A stretch of 64,000 nt of DNA, from assembly GCF_022812285.1 (NCBI RefSeq), contig NZ_CP093300.1, forward strand, positions 868,001 through 932,000, given 5' to 3'. Under the pieces are notes generated by a model that saw only the letters and a program-made list of their open reading frames with translations, had not been told where the DNA came from and ran no database searches. Positions 44,012 to 53,114 of the stretch are shown here, piece by piece; position 1 is the stretch's first letter; the number at the start of each line of letters is the position of its first letter. The DNA is from Alkalihalobacillus sp. LMS39 (GTDB lineage: Bacteria; Bacillota; Bacilli; Bacillales; Bacillaceae_F). A program made the position numbers and the translations under genes.

Positions 44012-44788
44012 ATCAAACCGATTATTGAAATTAAGGACTTAACGAAAAACTTTAATAATCATATGGTATTACGAGCGATCGACCTAAAAGTATATGAAGG
44101 ACAAATTATCGGTTATATCGGACCAAACGGGGCAGGAAAAAGTACAACTGTCAAAATTATGTTAGGTCTCATTGAAGATTATTTTGGTGAAGTAAACATT
44201 TTTGGGGAATCGATTAAAGACAATATTATATATAAAAAACGAATTGGGTATGTTCCTGAAACGGCTGAAATATATGATAGTTTAACAGCTTGCGAATATT
44301 TAAGCTTCATTGGTGAGTTATATGGGATGGAACAAGATATCGCACGAGAAAAAGCGGAGAAGTTAATCGCAACATTTGATTTAACAGATGTGTTTCACAC
44401 TCGAATTTCTTCTTACTCAAAAGGGATGAGACAAAAAGTTCTTCTCATTTCTAGCTTATTACATAACCCTGATTTGTTATTTTTAGATGAACCTTTAAGT
44501 GGATTAGATGCGAATAGTGTAATGATAGTAAAAGAAATCTTAGCCCAACTAGCAGCACAAGGGAAAACGATTTTCTATTCTTCTCATATTATGGACGTAG
44601 TTGAAAAAATAAGTAATCGAATTGTATTACTTGCAGATGGAAGAATTATCGCTGATGGAAGCTTTGATGAACTAAAAGCAAAAAGTACAGAAGGAACACT
44701 AGAAGCAATTTTTAATCAACTGACAGGATTTAACGAACATAAGGAAATTGCCGAACAATTTGTTTCAATTGTACAAGAGGTGAGGTAA
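44012..44788 (+). CDS. ABC transporter ATPase with probable AUC start
   Basis: ABC-2-type exporter ATPase of about 258 aa. Walker A GPNGAGKSTTVKIM, signature SYSKGMRQKVLLIS, Walker B LLFLDEPLSGLD and H-loop FYSSHIMDV are intact. The first beta strand of the domain (PIIEIKDLTKNFNNHMVL) lies upstream of the first ATG (44063), and no ATG, GTG or TTG exists between it and the in-frame stop at 44003. GAGGTG sits seven bases before ATC 44012, so I infer initiation at AUC (or a G-to-C change). It overlaps the permease start by one base. Confidence 0.85.
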   Translation: MKPIIEIKDLTKNFNNHMVLRAIDLKVYEGQIIGYIGPNGAGKSTTVKIMLGLIEDYFGEVNIFGESIKDNIIYKKRIGYVPETAEIYDSLTACEYLSFIGELYGMEQDIAREKAEKLIATFDLTDVFHTRISSYSKGMRQKVLLISSLLHNPDLLFLDEPLSGLDANSVMIVKEILAQLAAQGKTIFYSSHIMDVVEKISNRIVLLADGRIIADGSFDELKAKSTEGTLEAIFNQLTGFNEHKEIAEQFVSIVQEVR

Positions 44789-46416
44789 TGGACCAGTTTT
44801 TAACATTACGAATCCTCGATAAATTCAAATTTATTTTTGTGAAAATGGGTGTCGACTATCGAGTGATGAGGCAAATTCTAGTCTTGAAACTTCTCATGGA
44901 CCAACGACGAGTGCCTACGGTATTTTCGCAGTCGGCCTCAAATAAAAAACGCGAAGGAAATCAGTTTGTTAAGTCGCTATGGTTGTATGCTTTGTTAGGG
45001 TTATTTTTACTTCCTTTTTTGTTTTTAGGAGATGCTTTTTTATTTCAAATGAGTTTAATCTATACGATAATCATGTTTTTCCTCATGACATCGATGATTT
45101 CTGACTTTTCTACAGTGTTGCTTGATATTCGAGACAAAGTCATTCTAGGAACAAAGCCAGTGTCTAAGCGGACAATGAATGCAGCAAAAATCGTTCACAT
45201 TTTGATTTATATGTTTTTTTTAACAGCGGCCATTATCACGATTCCGCTACTCGTTTCTTTTTTTCAGCATGGGGTTTTGTTTTTTCTTTTATTTATAAGT
45301 CATATTGTGTTGATAAATTTGTTTATCGTTGTTTTTACAGGTGTTATTTATATTGTTGTTTTGCACTTCTTTGACGGAGAACGTTTAAAAGATATGATCA
45401 ATTATGTGCAAATCTCGTTATCGATTGCGATTATTATAGGGTATCAACTTGTTATTCGCTCTTTCGATTTAATTGGGCTAGATATTTCCTTTGAGCCAAT
45501 GTGGTGGCAACTATTCATTCCACCAATATGGTATGCAGCTATGTTTGAAGTGTTTTTACATGGTGCGTCTGAACCACTATTATATGTATTCGTTGCTCAA
45601 GCCATTGTCATTCCGTTTATCAGCATCGCGATTTATATTAAACTTATGCCGAAGTTTGAGCAAAACTTAGAAAAACTAGCGAATCAACCGACAGATCAGA
45701 AACAGAAAGGACGATGGGTTGACGTTTGTGCTAAACTGTTTTGTTTGAACCAATCAGAAAAAGCGATATTTCGATTTGCGAGTCGATTAATACAACATGA
45801 ACGAGAATTTAAATTAAAAGTGTACCCACAAATTGGTCTCACTCTCGTCATTCCATTTCTTTTTATATTTTCAGAACTTAGAATAAGCACATGGGAAGAA
45901 ATAAAGATGAGCAACTGGTATTTTTCCATTTACTTTTGTGTGATTTTAATCCCAACACTTGTCTTAATGTTAAAGTTTTCTGGGACATACAAAGGCTCTT
46001 GGATATATAAAGCGACACCAATTACTAGACTAGAATCGATTTATAAAGGAGCATTAAAAGCCGTTTATATTCGATTGTTTTTCCCTATCTTTCTATTATT
46101 AAGTGTGTTTTTTTGCTTTATCTTTTCACTAGCAATTATTCCACACCTTGTTATTGTATTTATCAGTTCCTTCCTATTTATGGTTCTTTCTTATAAAATG
46201 TTAAACGGTAAGACATTACCGTTTACGGAATCCTTTTCATCGGCACAACAAGCAGACGGGTTTAAATTCTTTATCCTCTTTATTATTTTTGCGTTGTTTG
46301 CTGGAATTCATATAGCGGTCAGCTTGCTTATTCCGTATGGAGTTTATATTTATCTGCCTCTTTTACTGATTATTACATGGTTTGGATGGAAAAGGGCGTT
46401 TAATGTGACCACTTGA
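44788..46416 (+). CDS. ABC-2-type exporter permease
   Basis: Polytopic membrane protein of 542 aa with about 11-12 hydrophobic segments, a charged region around residue 295-345 and few charged residues elsewhere. I recognise it only as the membrane partner of the preceding ABC ATPase, of the large permease type seen in many bacilli. ATG 44788 is fused to the ATPase stop (TAATG). Cargo unknown; candidates in such Bacillus pairs include peptides and lipids. No clear terminator follows. Confidence 0.8.
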   Translation: MDQFLTLRILDKFKFIFVKMGVDYRVMRQILVLKLLMDQRRVPTVFSQSASNKKREGNQFVKSLWLYALLGLFLLPFLFLGDAFLFQMSLIYTIIMFFLMTSMISDFSTVLLDIRDKVILGTKPVSKRTMNAAKIVHILIYMFFLTAAIITIPLLVSFFQHGVLFFLLFISHIVLINLFIVVFTGVIYIVVLHFFDGERLKDMINYVQISLSIAIIIGYQLVIRSFDLIGLDISFEPMWWQLFIPPIWYAAMFEVFLHGASEPLLYVFVAQAIVIPFISIAIYIKLMPKFEQNLEKLANQPTDQKQKGRWVDVCAKLFCLNQSEKAIFRFASRLIQHEREFKLKVYPQIGLTLVIPFLFIFSELRISTWEEIKMSNWYFSIYFCVILIPTLVLMLKFSGTYKGSWIYKATPITRLESIYKGALKAVYIRLFFPIFLLLSVFFCFIFSLAIIPHLVIVFISSFLFMVLSYKMLNGKTLPFTESFSSAQQADGFKFFILFIIFALFAGIHIAVSLLIPYGVYIYLPLLLIITWFGWKRAFNVTT

Positions 46417-46649
46417 AACGGAAAGACGCTCCACGTTTTTCTTAAGAAAAATGAAACACTTTTTACCGTTAAGGATTTCTATTTTTATGGAACGTTTGGA
46501 TGGAGGTCTTACTGATAAAGAAACTGCTGAGTCTTCGTCTTAATGATGCTCACCAAAACGAATAATCATGCATTTTTAACGAAAATGTGGTTGTTACACT
46601 AACGGGGAGAAATGTAAAGTTTTCTCGCGAGGGAGGTTACTTTAAGGTT

Positions 46650-47252
46650 ATGTCCAAACTTGTATTAAAAAGAGCTTTGAATTTTTTTATATTGGCAGCT
46701 ACTTTAACAATCGCTGCATCGATAATTACCTACATAATAAATCCAGATGTAAAAGTAGTAATGGAAGGGATAAATAATAGGTCCTCAGACCAAATAAAAG
46801 AATCTACAGGTTTAGATAAAGTATGGGCATACGTTGTTAATAACGGATTTATGGTACCTATGCAAATGTTTATATTAGCCTTTATTCCTATCCAATTTCT
46901 ATATTTCATAAATGTAATTTCTACTACTATTTTGACTGGAGTTACATTTGGACTTGTTTTACAACTCGACTTTAGAAAAGGTTTTGAACTTATAATTGCT
47001 TCTACACCTCACGTTATCTTTGAAGTTTTTGCTTACTGCATACTTGCAGCGGTACTTTTCAAATTAAACCAAGTTGTTAGAGTAAAGTTAAAAAGTTTAT
47101 ATAAGAAAAACAATTTCCAAGAACCATTATCATTAATTAAAAAGTTCTTAGAGGTAATAAGAACTTACGCTGTTTTTGTTTTACCGATAATAGTAGTGGC
47201 TGGATTTCTAGAAACTTACATACCCGATATCATAATTAATTTATTTCAATAG
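46650..47252 (+). CDS. SpoIIM/DUF95-family membrane protein
   Basis: Membrane protein of about 200 aa with five or six transmembrane segments. SpoIIM-family features are the GVTFGLVLQLDFRKGF stretch, the STPHVIFEVFAYCILAA helix (Pro-His and Glu conserved) and LETYIPDII near the C-terminus. Homologues act in sporulation but also in circular-bacteriocin export and immunity clusters. This one is isolated from sporulation genes and followed by tiny membrane ORFs. ATG 46650 has GGGAGG 13 bases upstream, rather long; the longer in-frame start at 46587 is less likely. Confidence 0.8.
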   Translation: MSKLVLKRALNFFILAATLTIAASIITYIINPDVKVVMEGINNRSSDQIKESTGLDKVWAYVVNNGFMVPMQMFILAFIPIQFLYFINVISTTILTGVTFGLVLQLDFRKGFELIIASTPHVIFEVFAYCILAAVLFKLNQVVRVKLKSLYKKNNFQEPLSLIKKFLEVIRTYAVFVLPIIVVAGFLETYIPDIIINLFQ

Positions 47253-47277
47253 CAGATCTAAATGGATAGATTGATAA

Positions 47278-47361
47278 ATGATTTCGATAGCTTTAATATG
47301 CATTATTGTTGTAGTTATTAGTTTTGTTTTCTACTATAAAAGAAAATGGAGATTCAATTGA
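47278..47361 (+). CDS. Micro-ORF, single-span membrane peptide (27 aa)
   Basis: A 27-residue frame with one hydrophobic helix and a basic tail (FYYKRKWRFN). Starts 25 bases after the SpoIIM-like gene with a poor ribosome-binding site, and its stop overlaps the next start (TTGA). Reported because it is the first of three coupled frames; it could be a decayed gene. Confidence 0.35.
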   Translation: MISIALICIIVVVISFVFYYKRKWRFN

Positions 47362-47486
47362 CAGGTGTAGTAAAAATATTTAAAGAGGAGAAATCTATAA
47401 AATATTGGTTAATGGCAATTGGTTGGGCATTAATATGTTTTTCAGGGGGAAATTTATTTTTGATATTATTAAAGAAAGAAATATGA
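47358..47486 (+). CDS. Micro-ORF, small membrane peptide (42 aa)
   Basis: TTG 47358 has TGGAG seven bases upstream and overlaps the previous stop. The 42-residue product has a charged N-terminus and one hydrophobic helix (WLMAIGWALICFSGGNLFLI) ending in Lys-Lys-Glu-Ile. Its stop overlaps the next ATG (ATGA). Size and composition resemble small immunity or leaderless-bacteriocin peptides, but no family is recognised. Confidence 0.4.
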   Translation: MTGVVKIFKEEKSIKYWLMAIGWALICFSGGNLFLILLKKEI

Positions 47487-47587
47487 ATTTTCCATTCTTA
47501 ATCGGTGGATTTATAGGAATAACATTAATGGTCTTAGGTCTTGTTATGAAAAAAAATTCAAAGCAAGTAAATCCGTTATTTAAATAA
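47483..47587 (+). CDS. Micro-ORF, small membrane peptide (34 aa)
   Basis: ATG 47483 overlaps the preceding stop codon. The 34-residue product is one glycine-rich hydrophobic helix (FLIGGFIGITLMVLGLVM) and a Lys-rich tail. It may instead be the C-terminal part of a frameshifted longer gene, since an open frame extends upstream to 47405. Confidence 0.4.
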   Translation: MNFPFLIGGFIGITLMVLGLVMKKNSKQVNPLFK

Positions 47588-47719
47588 AATTTGATATGGA
47601 GTAAAAGAGAACATTCTTCCACTCACGGGAGCATTCTTTAATGTTAAACTAAAGGACAGAATACATGTAGAAGTATAGAAGTTTTTTGATAAAAAAATAC
47701 TAAAAAAGGATGTGAATAC

Positions 47720-47917
47720 ATGGAAAATACTTTACAGCGTCACAAAGTGAAATCTTTTTTTAAAATACTTTTATTGAGCTTAACAATAATATCAATGAGC
47801 TTTATAATATGGGCAGGTTTTACTGGAAAAGAGTCTATATTCCCGTATTTACTAAGTGTAACTTTATTTTTATCAATCAGTAATTTATTTCTGATTGATA
47901 AAAATCCAGCGAAATAA
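47720..47917 (+). CDS. Small two-span membrane protein (65 aa)
   Basis: A 65-residue protein with a basic N-terminus (RHKVKSFFK) and two hydrophobic helices at about 14-34 and 41-57. AAGGATG precedes ATG 47720 at good spacing. No family recognised. Its size and layout resemble bacteriocin immunity proteins, which together with the SpoIIM-like neighbour makes an immunity locus conceivable. Confidence 0.5.
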   Translation: MENTLQRHKVKSFFKILLLSLTIISMSFIIWAGFTGKESIFPYLLSVTLFLSISNLFLIDKNPAK

Positions 47918-48102
47918 AAGTTTTACAGGATTATATTTATCTTGTCTCTGGTTTGTCAGTTGTATTTGCAATAGTGCCTGATTTTCGGGGGATAATTGGT
48001 AAACAGAGAGAAGCCTTATTGAGCTAAAGTCAGTAGATTTTCGCTAGGTTTTTTTGTTCAATAACCCTATAAAATGCGAATGATTATTTCCTTTTGACTT
48101 AA

Positions 48103-48142
48103 CAAAAGGGGCCTATATGTATGAAGAATATAGGTCCCTTAG
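48103..48142 (-). terminator. Terminator of the fdhD-moaA operon
   Basis: On the minus strand GGGACCTATAT/ATATAGGCCCC with an eight- to nine-base loop, then TTTTG, 20 bases past the last stop codon. Confidence 0.7.
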
Positions 48143-48161
48143 TTGCTTCTTATATAAAAAA

Positions 48162-48392
48162 CTACCCGTGTACAATTTCTTCAAGTGCCTTATTTCGTTG
48201 TTCTTGCTCTTCCACGGATGCTAGATCATATTTCTTTAACAAATGAAACACGTCATTAAGCTGTAGTTGTGTTGGGTTTGTTTGAAGCCATGCCTCACAA
48301 CCTTTATGCAACTGTGGTGGCATAAACTCTTTTTGACTTTTGAGTTTCTGTATGACATCTTGTACTGAATGATCAAGCCTGCATTCACCCAT
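48162..48392 (-). CDS. Small conserved-looking protein in the formate/molybdenum operon (76 aa)
   Basis: Soluble 76-residue protein, mostly helical, with two cysteines and a charged C-terminus (EEQEQRNKALEEIVHG). ATG 48392 has GGAGGG upstream and lies four bases after the moaA stop, so it is the third gene of fdhD-moaA. I do not recognise a family; a role tied to the molybdoenzyme is inferred only from position. Confidence 0.7.
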   Translation of the reverse strand: MGECRLDHSVQDVIQKLKSQKEFMPPQLHKGCEAWLQTNPTQLQLNDVFHLLKKYDLASVEEQEQRNKALEEIVHG

Positions 48393-48396
48393 ATAC

Positions 48397-49416
48397 TTAC
48401 CCTCCAATTCTAGACATTTCCACTTTGCTTTTTGATTTTTTCGTTTGTCCTCTTTCCTCAGAATACCGGTCTTTTCTGTTGTACCATATGTCTTTAATAA
48501 CAGAAGCCAGTTCCATATCAGAAAGCGCAGAGCGAGTAGGCGTTCGTAAATCATGGCCAAATGATGAAAATAAACAGGTGTATAATTTCCCATCGGCAGA
48601 TAGTCGGGCTCGATTACAACTTTGACAAAATGCATCCGTTACAGAAGAGATGACCCCAATTTCTGCTTTTTCGCCTTGATAACGAAACCTTGTGGCGACT
48701 TCGCCTTCATAATTTGGATCAATGGCTTCAAGTGGCATGACTTGATGAATAGCTTCTATAATTTGCTTTTTCGAATACACTTCATCCATTTTCCAATTAT
48801 TTGTATTGCCAACATCCATGTATTCTATAAAGCGGAGAATATGGCCTTTTTCTTTAAAAAATTTGGCCATTGGAATAACCTCGTCCTCATTCATACCGCG
48901 CTTAACAACCATGTTTATTTTTACTGAAAGTCCGGCTTTTGAAGCAGCATCAATGCCATCAAGGACGGTTTGAACCGTAACGCCTCGGCCATTAATTTTC
49001 CCAAAAACCTCATCTTTTAAGGAATCAAGACTAATGGAAACGCGTTTCAATCCTGCTTCTTTTAAGGCTTGGGCATGTTTTGGCAACAGAGAACCATTTG
49101 TCGTCATGGCAATATCGTCTAATCCTGGAATCTCACTAAGCTTTTCAATAAGAAGTGGCAAATCTTTACGCATCAGAGGTTCACCGCCTGTGATGCGGAT
49201 TTTTTTAACGCCTAAAGATTGGACGAAGATGGTTGAGAGTCTTTCTAATTCTTCAAAACTTAGAAGTTCATTCCGCTGTAAAAAGGGATAATCAGGTCCG
49301 AAAATTTCAGCTGGCATACAATAGGAACAGCGGAAATTACATTTATCTGTGACTGATATACGTAAGTCTCGAAGTGGACGTTTCAGTTTATCAAGAACAG
49401 TTGCTTCTTTACTCAT
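48397..49416 (-). CDS. moaA: GTP 3',8-cyclase MoaA
   Basis: Radical SAM enzyme making the first molybdenum-cofactor intermediate from GTP, 339 aa. N-terminal cluster CNFRCSYC near 27-34, [11 protein letters not shown] near 76, a C-terminal second cluster [11 protein letters not shown] with the third Cys in LYTCLF, and the C-terminal Gly-Gly (SRIGG) needed for activity. AAAGGAG precedes ATG 49416. It is in an operon with fdhD, divergent from a molybdopterin oxidoreductase, consistent with cofactor supply. Confidence 0.96.
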   Translation of the reverse strand: MSKEATVLDKLKRPLRDLRISVTDKCNFRCSYCMPAEIFGPDYPFLQRNELLSFEELERLSTIFVQSLGVKKIRITGGEPLMRKDLPLLIEKLSEIPGLDDIAMTTNGSLLPKHAQALKEAGLKRVSISLDSLKDEVFGKINGRGVTVQTVLDGIDAASKAGLSVKINMVVKRGMNEDEVIPMAKFFKEKGHILRFIEYMDVGNTNNWKMDEVYSKKQIIEAIHQVMPLEAIDPNYEGEVATRFRYQGEKAEIGVISSVTDAFCQSCNRARLSADGKLYTCLFSSFGHDLRTPTRSALSDMELASVIKDIWYNRKDRYSEERGQTKKSKSKVEMSRIGG

Positions 49417-49440
49417 CTATTTCGCTCCTTTCATTTTGCG

Positions 49441-50232
49441 TTACAATGTGATCCGACTTGAGTGACTATATATATTAAATGACTCACCACGAATAAATCC
49501 TACCGTTGTTATATTTAAGTCTTCTGCTAGTTTTATCGCTAAATCAGTAGGAGCTGACTTTGATAACACAATTCCTACACCGATTTTTGCCGCTTTCGTT
49601 AACACCTCAGATGAAAGCCTACCACTGAAAGCTAGGATTTTATCACGGATTGAGATTTTGTGGAGTAGACTATACCCATATAATTTATCAAGTGCATTAT
49701 GCCTGCCAATATCTGTTCGTGTCACAATGACTTGTTCATTCGTACAAAGGGCTGCATTATGAACACCACCGGTTTCTTTAAATACAATACTGCTCTCTTG
49801 CAATGCTTTCATTAATTGAATACATTGATTAGCGGACACCGTTTTTGTACTTAAAGAAGTTTTCGCTGTTTTTACGTCATTATGAAAATAAAACTGTCTG
49901 CTTTTCCCACAACAGGAGCCGATAAACCGTTTTGTATATTGGAGCTGGTCAAAAGCACAATCAGTTTCAAGCTGCACATAGGCAAATCCTTTTGAAGCAT
50001 CAATCGATAAATCAACAATTTCTTTAGTAAAGCGAATAACGCCTTCAGATGCTAAAAAGCCGATGACCATTTCTTCAAGGTCGGTTGGTGTACATACCAT
50101 TGTAGCAAATTCTTCTTTGTTCAAGTAAATGGTAAGAGGATATTCTGTGACAATGTCGTCATCTCGTTCTTGTAACTTGTTATTGGAAAAAGTAATAATT
50201 TTACGTTTGACAATCATGGGCTGGTGATCCAT
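49441..50232 (-). CDS. fdhD: Formate dehydrogenase sulfur carrier FdhD
   Basis: Transfers sulfur from a cysteine desulfurase to the molybdenum cofactor of formate dehydrogenase; 263 aa. The persulfide-carrying cysteines lie in IGSCCGKS near 112-119, and TRTDIGRHNALDKLYG and FSGRLSSEVLTKAA are family signatures. ATG 50232 follows GGTGAG. First gene of a three-gene operon divergent from the formate-dehydrogenase-like gene, which is its likely client. Confidence 0.95.
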   Translation of the reverse strand: MDHQPMIVKRKIITFSNNKLQERDDDIVTEYPLTIYLNKEEFATMVCTPTDLEEMVIGFLASEGVIRFTKEIVDLSIDASKGFAYVQLETDCAFDQLQYTKRFIGSCCGKSRQFYFHNDVKTAKTSLSTKTVSANQCIQLMKALQESSIVFKETGGVHNAALCTNEQVIVTRTDIGRHNALDKLYGYSLLHKISIRDKILAFSGRLSSEVLTKAAKIGVGIVLSKSAPTDLAIKLAEDLNITTVGFIRGESFNIYSHSSRITL

Positions 50233-50543
50233 GTTCTCACCTCACCTATATATATTTTATTCGATGATAACGGAAGAAGGATGTGAGATTTTTCATTTGA
50301 AAAGATTGAAAATGAATCAAAATCAGGTTATATTTTAAGTATGTTCATAAAATTGTAACATTTTTAAGGTGAGTTAGCGAGCCTGACTTTAGTTGTGCTC
50401 CTTTATGTAAGCGCTTTATATTTGTGGGGACTCGTTATCGTATTTTGTACAAATCACGTATCACTATGCGACAACTAGATAGAAGGGATTTATATATATA
50501 TAAATAAGCACGAAATTTTTCAGTAGAAGAAGGAGTGTATCTG
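50233..50543. other. Divergent intergenic region fdhD / molybdoenzyme
   Basis: This 311-base region must hold both promoters. I see a weak cre-like TGTAAGCGCTTTAT (50406-50419, two mismatches) and no recognisable molybdenum-cofactor riboswitch or Fnr/Rex site. Confidence 0.4.
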
Positions 50544-52892
50544 ATGGGGAGAACGAAACATACAGGTCCAATGAAATTAAATAAAAAGCCATCACCACAA
50601 TTATGGGCATCCTTGGCACCAATGGGTTTAGGGAAAGTGAAACCACATCATATTCGTGATACGGCTAAAGTGATTTGGGAAAATAAAGACAGTCTTCCTT
50701 ATGCTTATCGCATTTTAACCGAAGGGGTTTGTGACGGGTGTGCACTTGGAGTATCTGGCCTTTATGATCAAACATTAGCTGGACCACATTTGTGCACGAC
50801 AAGGCTAAATGTATTACGGTTAAATACAGCACCTGCCATTGAACCGGTTTGGTTTGAAAATATAGATAAATTAAAAGAATTAAATAGTACACAGCTACGA
50901 AAACTAGGACGAATTCCATATCCACTTTCTCGGAAAAAAGGGGAATCGAAGTTTACAAGAATAACATGGGATGAAGCTTTACAACGAATCGCAAGGAAGA
51001 TTAAAAACATTGATCCAAAGCAACTCGCGTTTTATTTAACGGCAAGAGGCATTACAAATGAAGTCTATTATACAGCAGCCAAAACAGCTAGATTTCTAGG
51101 AACGAATAATATTGATAATGCTTCCCGCATCTGCCATTCTCCAAGTAAAACAGCGCTAAAACGTTCTTTAGGAATAGGGGCGGCTAGTTGTAATTATAAA
51201 GATTGGATCGGAACAGATGTCCTTGTCTTTTGGGGTTCTGTTGCCGCAAACAATCAGCCTGTCTCAACGAAGTATATGTATGCAGCGAAAAAAGCAGGAA
51301 CAAAAATTATTATGATTAACCCATATAGAGAGCCAGCAATGGAGAAATATTGGATTCCATCGATTGCAGAAAGTGCCCTATTTGGAACAAAAATTGTAGA
51401 TGATGTGTTTCAAGTCAACATTGGCGGCGATATCGCATTTATGAATGGTGTCATGAAGCACTGGTTTGAAATGGAAGAGGAAAAACGAGGCTCAGCCATT
51501 CATCATGATTTTGTCCAACAACATACAAATGGATTTGTTGAATTAAAAGAACATATTGCACAGCAAAAATGGGTGGAACTTGAACAGTCTTCTGGTTTGA
51601 CGAAAGCAAGAATGCTTGAATTTGCCCAATTGCTCGCCAAGGCAAGTACAGGAATTTTCATTTGGAGTATGGGATTAACACAACACCGATTTGCGACCGA
51701 TAATATTTCACAAGTCGCTAATTTAGCTTTATTACGAGGGTTTATTGGCCGTGAACATTGTGGTGTCATGCCAATCCGTGGACATAGCGGTGTTCAAGGA
51801 TCTGGAGAAATGGGAGCCGATCCGTTTGTATTACCTGGTAGTGATTTTGATGAGCAAAATGCAGTAAGAATGGAAAAGGTTTGGGGTTTTCCGATTCCAA
51901 GATGGCAAGGGGACACAGTTGGGCAAATGTTAGAAAATGCGATGCTTGAAGAAGGACATGAGCGAAAATTAAAAGTGTTTTATACAAGCGGTGGAAACTT
52001 TCTTGAAACGATGCCTAATCCTGATTTTATTGAAAAAGCACTTGAACAAGTGGAGCTTCGTGTGCATCAAGATATTATTTTAAATACATCCACCCTCGTG
52101 GATGCTAAAGAGGAAGTTATCGTATTGCCCGCTATGACAAGGTATGAACAACCAGGTGGTGGAACATCGACAAGTACGGAAAGAATGGTTTACTTTAGTC
52201 CTGAAATAAAAGGTCCAAGGATTGAAGAAGCAAGAGCGGAATGGCAAATTTATGTTGAGTTAGCAAAGCGGGTGTATCCGGAGAAAAAAGACTTGATTGA
52301 TTTTCAAACAGCTCAAGAGATTCGAGACGAAATAGCACTGGCAAACCCTCATTATGATGGCATACAGCATGTAAAGGGAAAAGGCGATGTATTCCAATGG
52401 GGCGGGGCTTGGTTATGTGAAGAAGGAGTTTGTCCCACTCCTGATGGAAAAGGAAATTTATTTGCGATTGATATACCTGAAAACCGGAGAACAGAAGGGC
52501 AATTCAATGTCACTTCTCGTCGAGGAAAACAATTTAATTCGATGATTTATGATGAGAAAGATCCGTTTACGAATTTTACTCGTTATGATGTGATTATGAA
52601 TGAACAGGATGCAGTTAAGCTTGGAATAAAAGAAAATGATGCTATTGTTGTGTATAACCCTTACGGAGTGCTTCAAGGTTGGGCAAAGTTTGATGAGGTA
52701 AGCTCAGGGAACATTGCGGTATATTGGCCAGAAGGAAATGTGCTTCTCCCAAAAGGAGTGTATGAAGAGCATGCTAAAATACCTGAATATAATACAGGAG
52801 CGATTGTAGAAAAAGCCGAAATTTTTCATGCCCATAAAGATCAGAACTATGTTGAAAAACGAATTGATGATTTAGAAATGTCACTTGAATAA
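50544..52892 (+). CDS. FdhF/YdeP-type molybdopterin oxidoreductase
   Basis: Molybdopterin-dependent oxidoreductase of 782 aa, related to formate dehydrogenase alpha subunits. The N-terminus has only a reduced cysteine set (CDGC near 60, one more Cys about 18 residues on) rather than the four ligands of true FdhF. The metal-ligand position is cysteine in SRICHSPSK near 156. Further family blocks are MRGHSGVQGSGEMG-like PIRGHSGVQGSGEMGADPF and YTSGGNFLETMPNPD. ATG 50544 has AAGGAG eight bases upstream. fdhD and moaA are divergent. Formate as substrate is likely by context but unproven. Confidence 0.88.
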   Translation: MGRTKHTGPMKLNKKPSPQLWASLAPMGLGKVKPHHIRDTAKVIWENKDSLPYAYRILTEGVCDGCALGVSGLYDQTLAGPHLCTTRLNVLRLNTAPAIEPVWFENIDKLKELNSTQLRKLGRIPYPLSRKKGESKFTRITWDEALQRIARKIKNIDPKQLAFYLTARGITNEVYYTAAKTARFLGTNNIDNASRICHSPSKTALKRSLGIGAASCNYKDWIGTDVLVFWGSVAANNQPVSTKYMYAAKKAGTKIIMINPYREPAMEKYWIPSIAESALFGTKIVDDVFQVNIGGDIAFMNGVMKHWFEMEEEKRGSAIHHDFVQQHTNGFVELKEHIAQQKWVELEQSSGLTKARMLEFAQLLAKASTGIFIWSMGLTQHRFATDNISQVANLALLRGFIGREHCGVMPIRGHSGVQGSGEMGADPFVLPGSDFDEQNAVRMEKVWGFPIPRWQGDTVGQMLENAMLEEGHERKLKVFYTSGGNFLETMPNPDFIEKALEQVELRVHQDIILNTSTLVDAKEEVIVLPAMTRYEQPGGGTSTSTERMVYFSPEIKGPRIEEARAEWQIYVELAKRVYPEKKDLIDFQTAQEIRDEIALANPHYDGIQHVKGKGDVFQWGGAWLCEEGVCPTPDGKGNLFAIDIPENRRTEGQFNVTSRRGKQFNSMIYDEKDPFTNFTRYDVIMNEQDAVKLGIKENDAIVVYNPYGVLQGWAKFDEVSSGNIAVYWPEGNVLLPKGVYEEHAKIPEYNTGAIVEKAEIFHAHKDQNYVEKRIDDLEMSLE

Positions 52893-52930
52893 AATTGATA
52901 TGTTGGTAAAAACTTAATAACGAGAAATAA

Positions 52931-52962
52931 ATATCCCAATGACATCCATTGGGATATTTTGT
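52931..52962 (+). terminator. Terminator of the molybdoenzyme gene
   Basis: Stem ATATCCCAATG/CATTGGGATAT with a five-base loop, then TTTG. Confidence 0.8.
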
Positions 52963-53034
52963 TAGCAAAATTGACGATGCTTGCACGATTTTGCATAAAC
53001 ACGGTAAAAATATATTTGTTTCAATAAAAGTATA

Positions 53035-53064
53035 TTGCCAATCCTATGGAAACTCTGCTATCAT
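53035..53064 (+). promoter_or_regulatory. SigA promoter of the GH13 gene
   Basis: TTGCCA (53035-53040), 18 bases, TATCAT (53059-53064). The predicted start near 53071 coincides with the LacI-type operator. Confidence 0.6.
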
Positions 53065-53070
53065 GGTAAG

Positions 53071-53084
53071 TGCAAACGGTTGCG
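53071..53084. promoter_or_regulatory. LacI-family operator at the GH13 promoter
   Basis: TGCAAACGGTTGCG, a near-palindrome centred on CG. Its inverse (CGCAACCGTTTGCG) occurs at the promoter of the ABC operon at 54902, 13 of 14 positions agreeing. It begins at the predicted transcription start. Confidence 0.75.
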
Positions 53085-53114
53085 TATTGATAAAGAGAGA
53101 AATGAGGAGAAGAT

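Noticed and set aside
44063-44788. ATG 44063 as the start of the ABC ATPase
   Set aside because: It would delete the first conserved beta strand of the nucleotide-binding domain and has no ribosome-binding site.
46500-46565. Short frames in the 46.4-46.6 kb gap suggestive of a gene remnant
   Set aside because: Only about 20 codons each, no good ribosome-binding site and no recognisable protein similarity.
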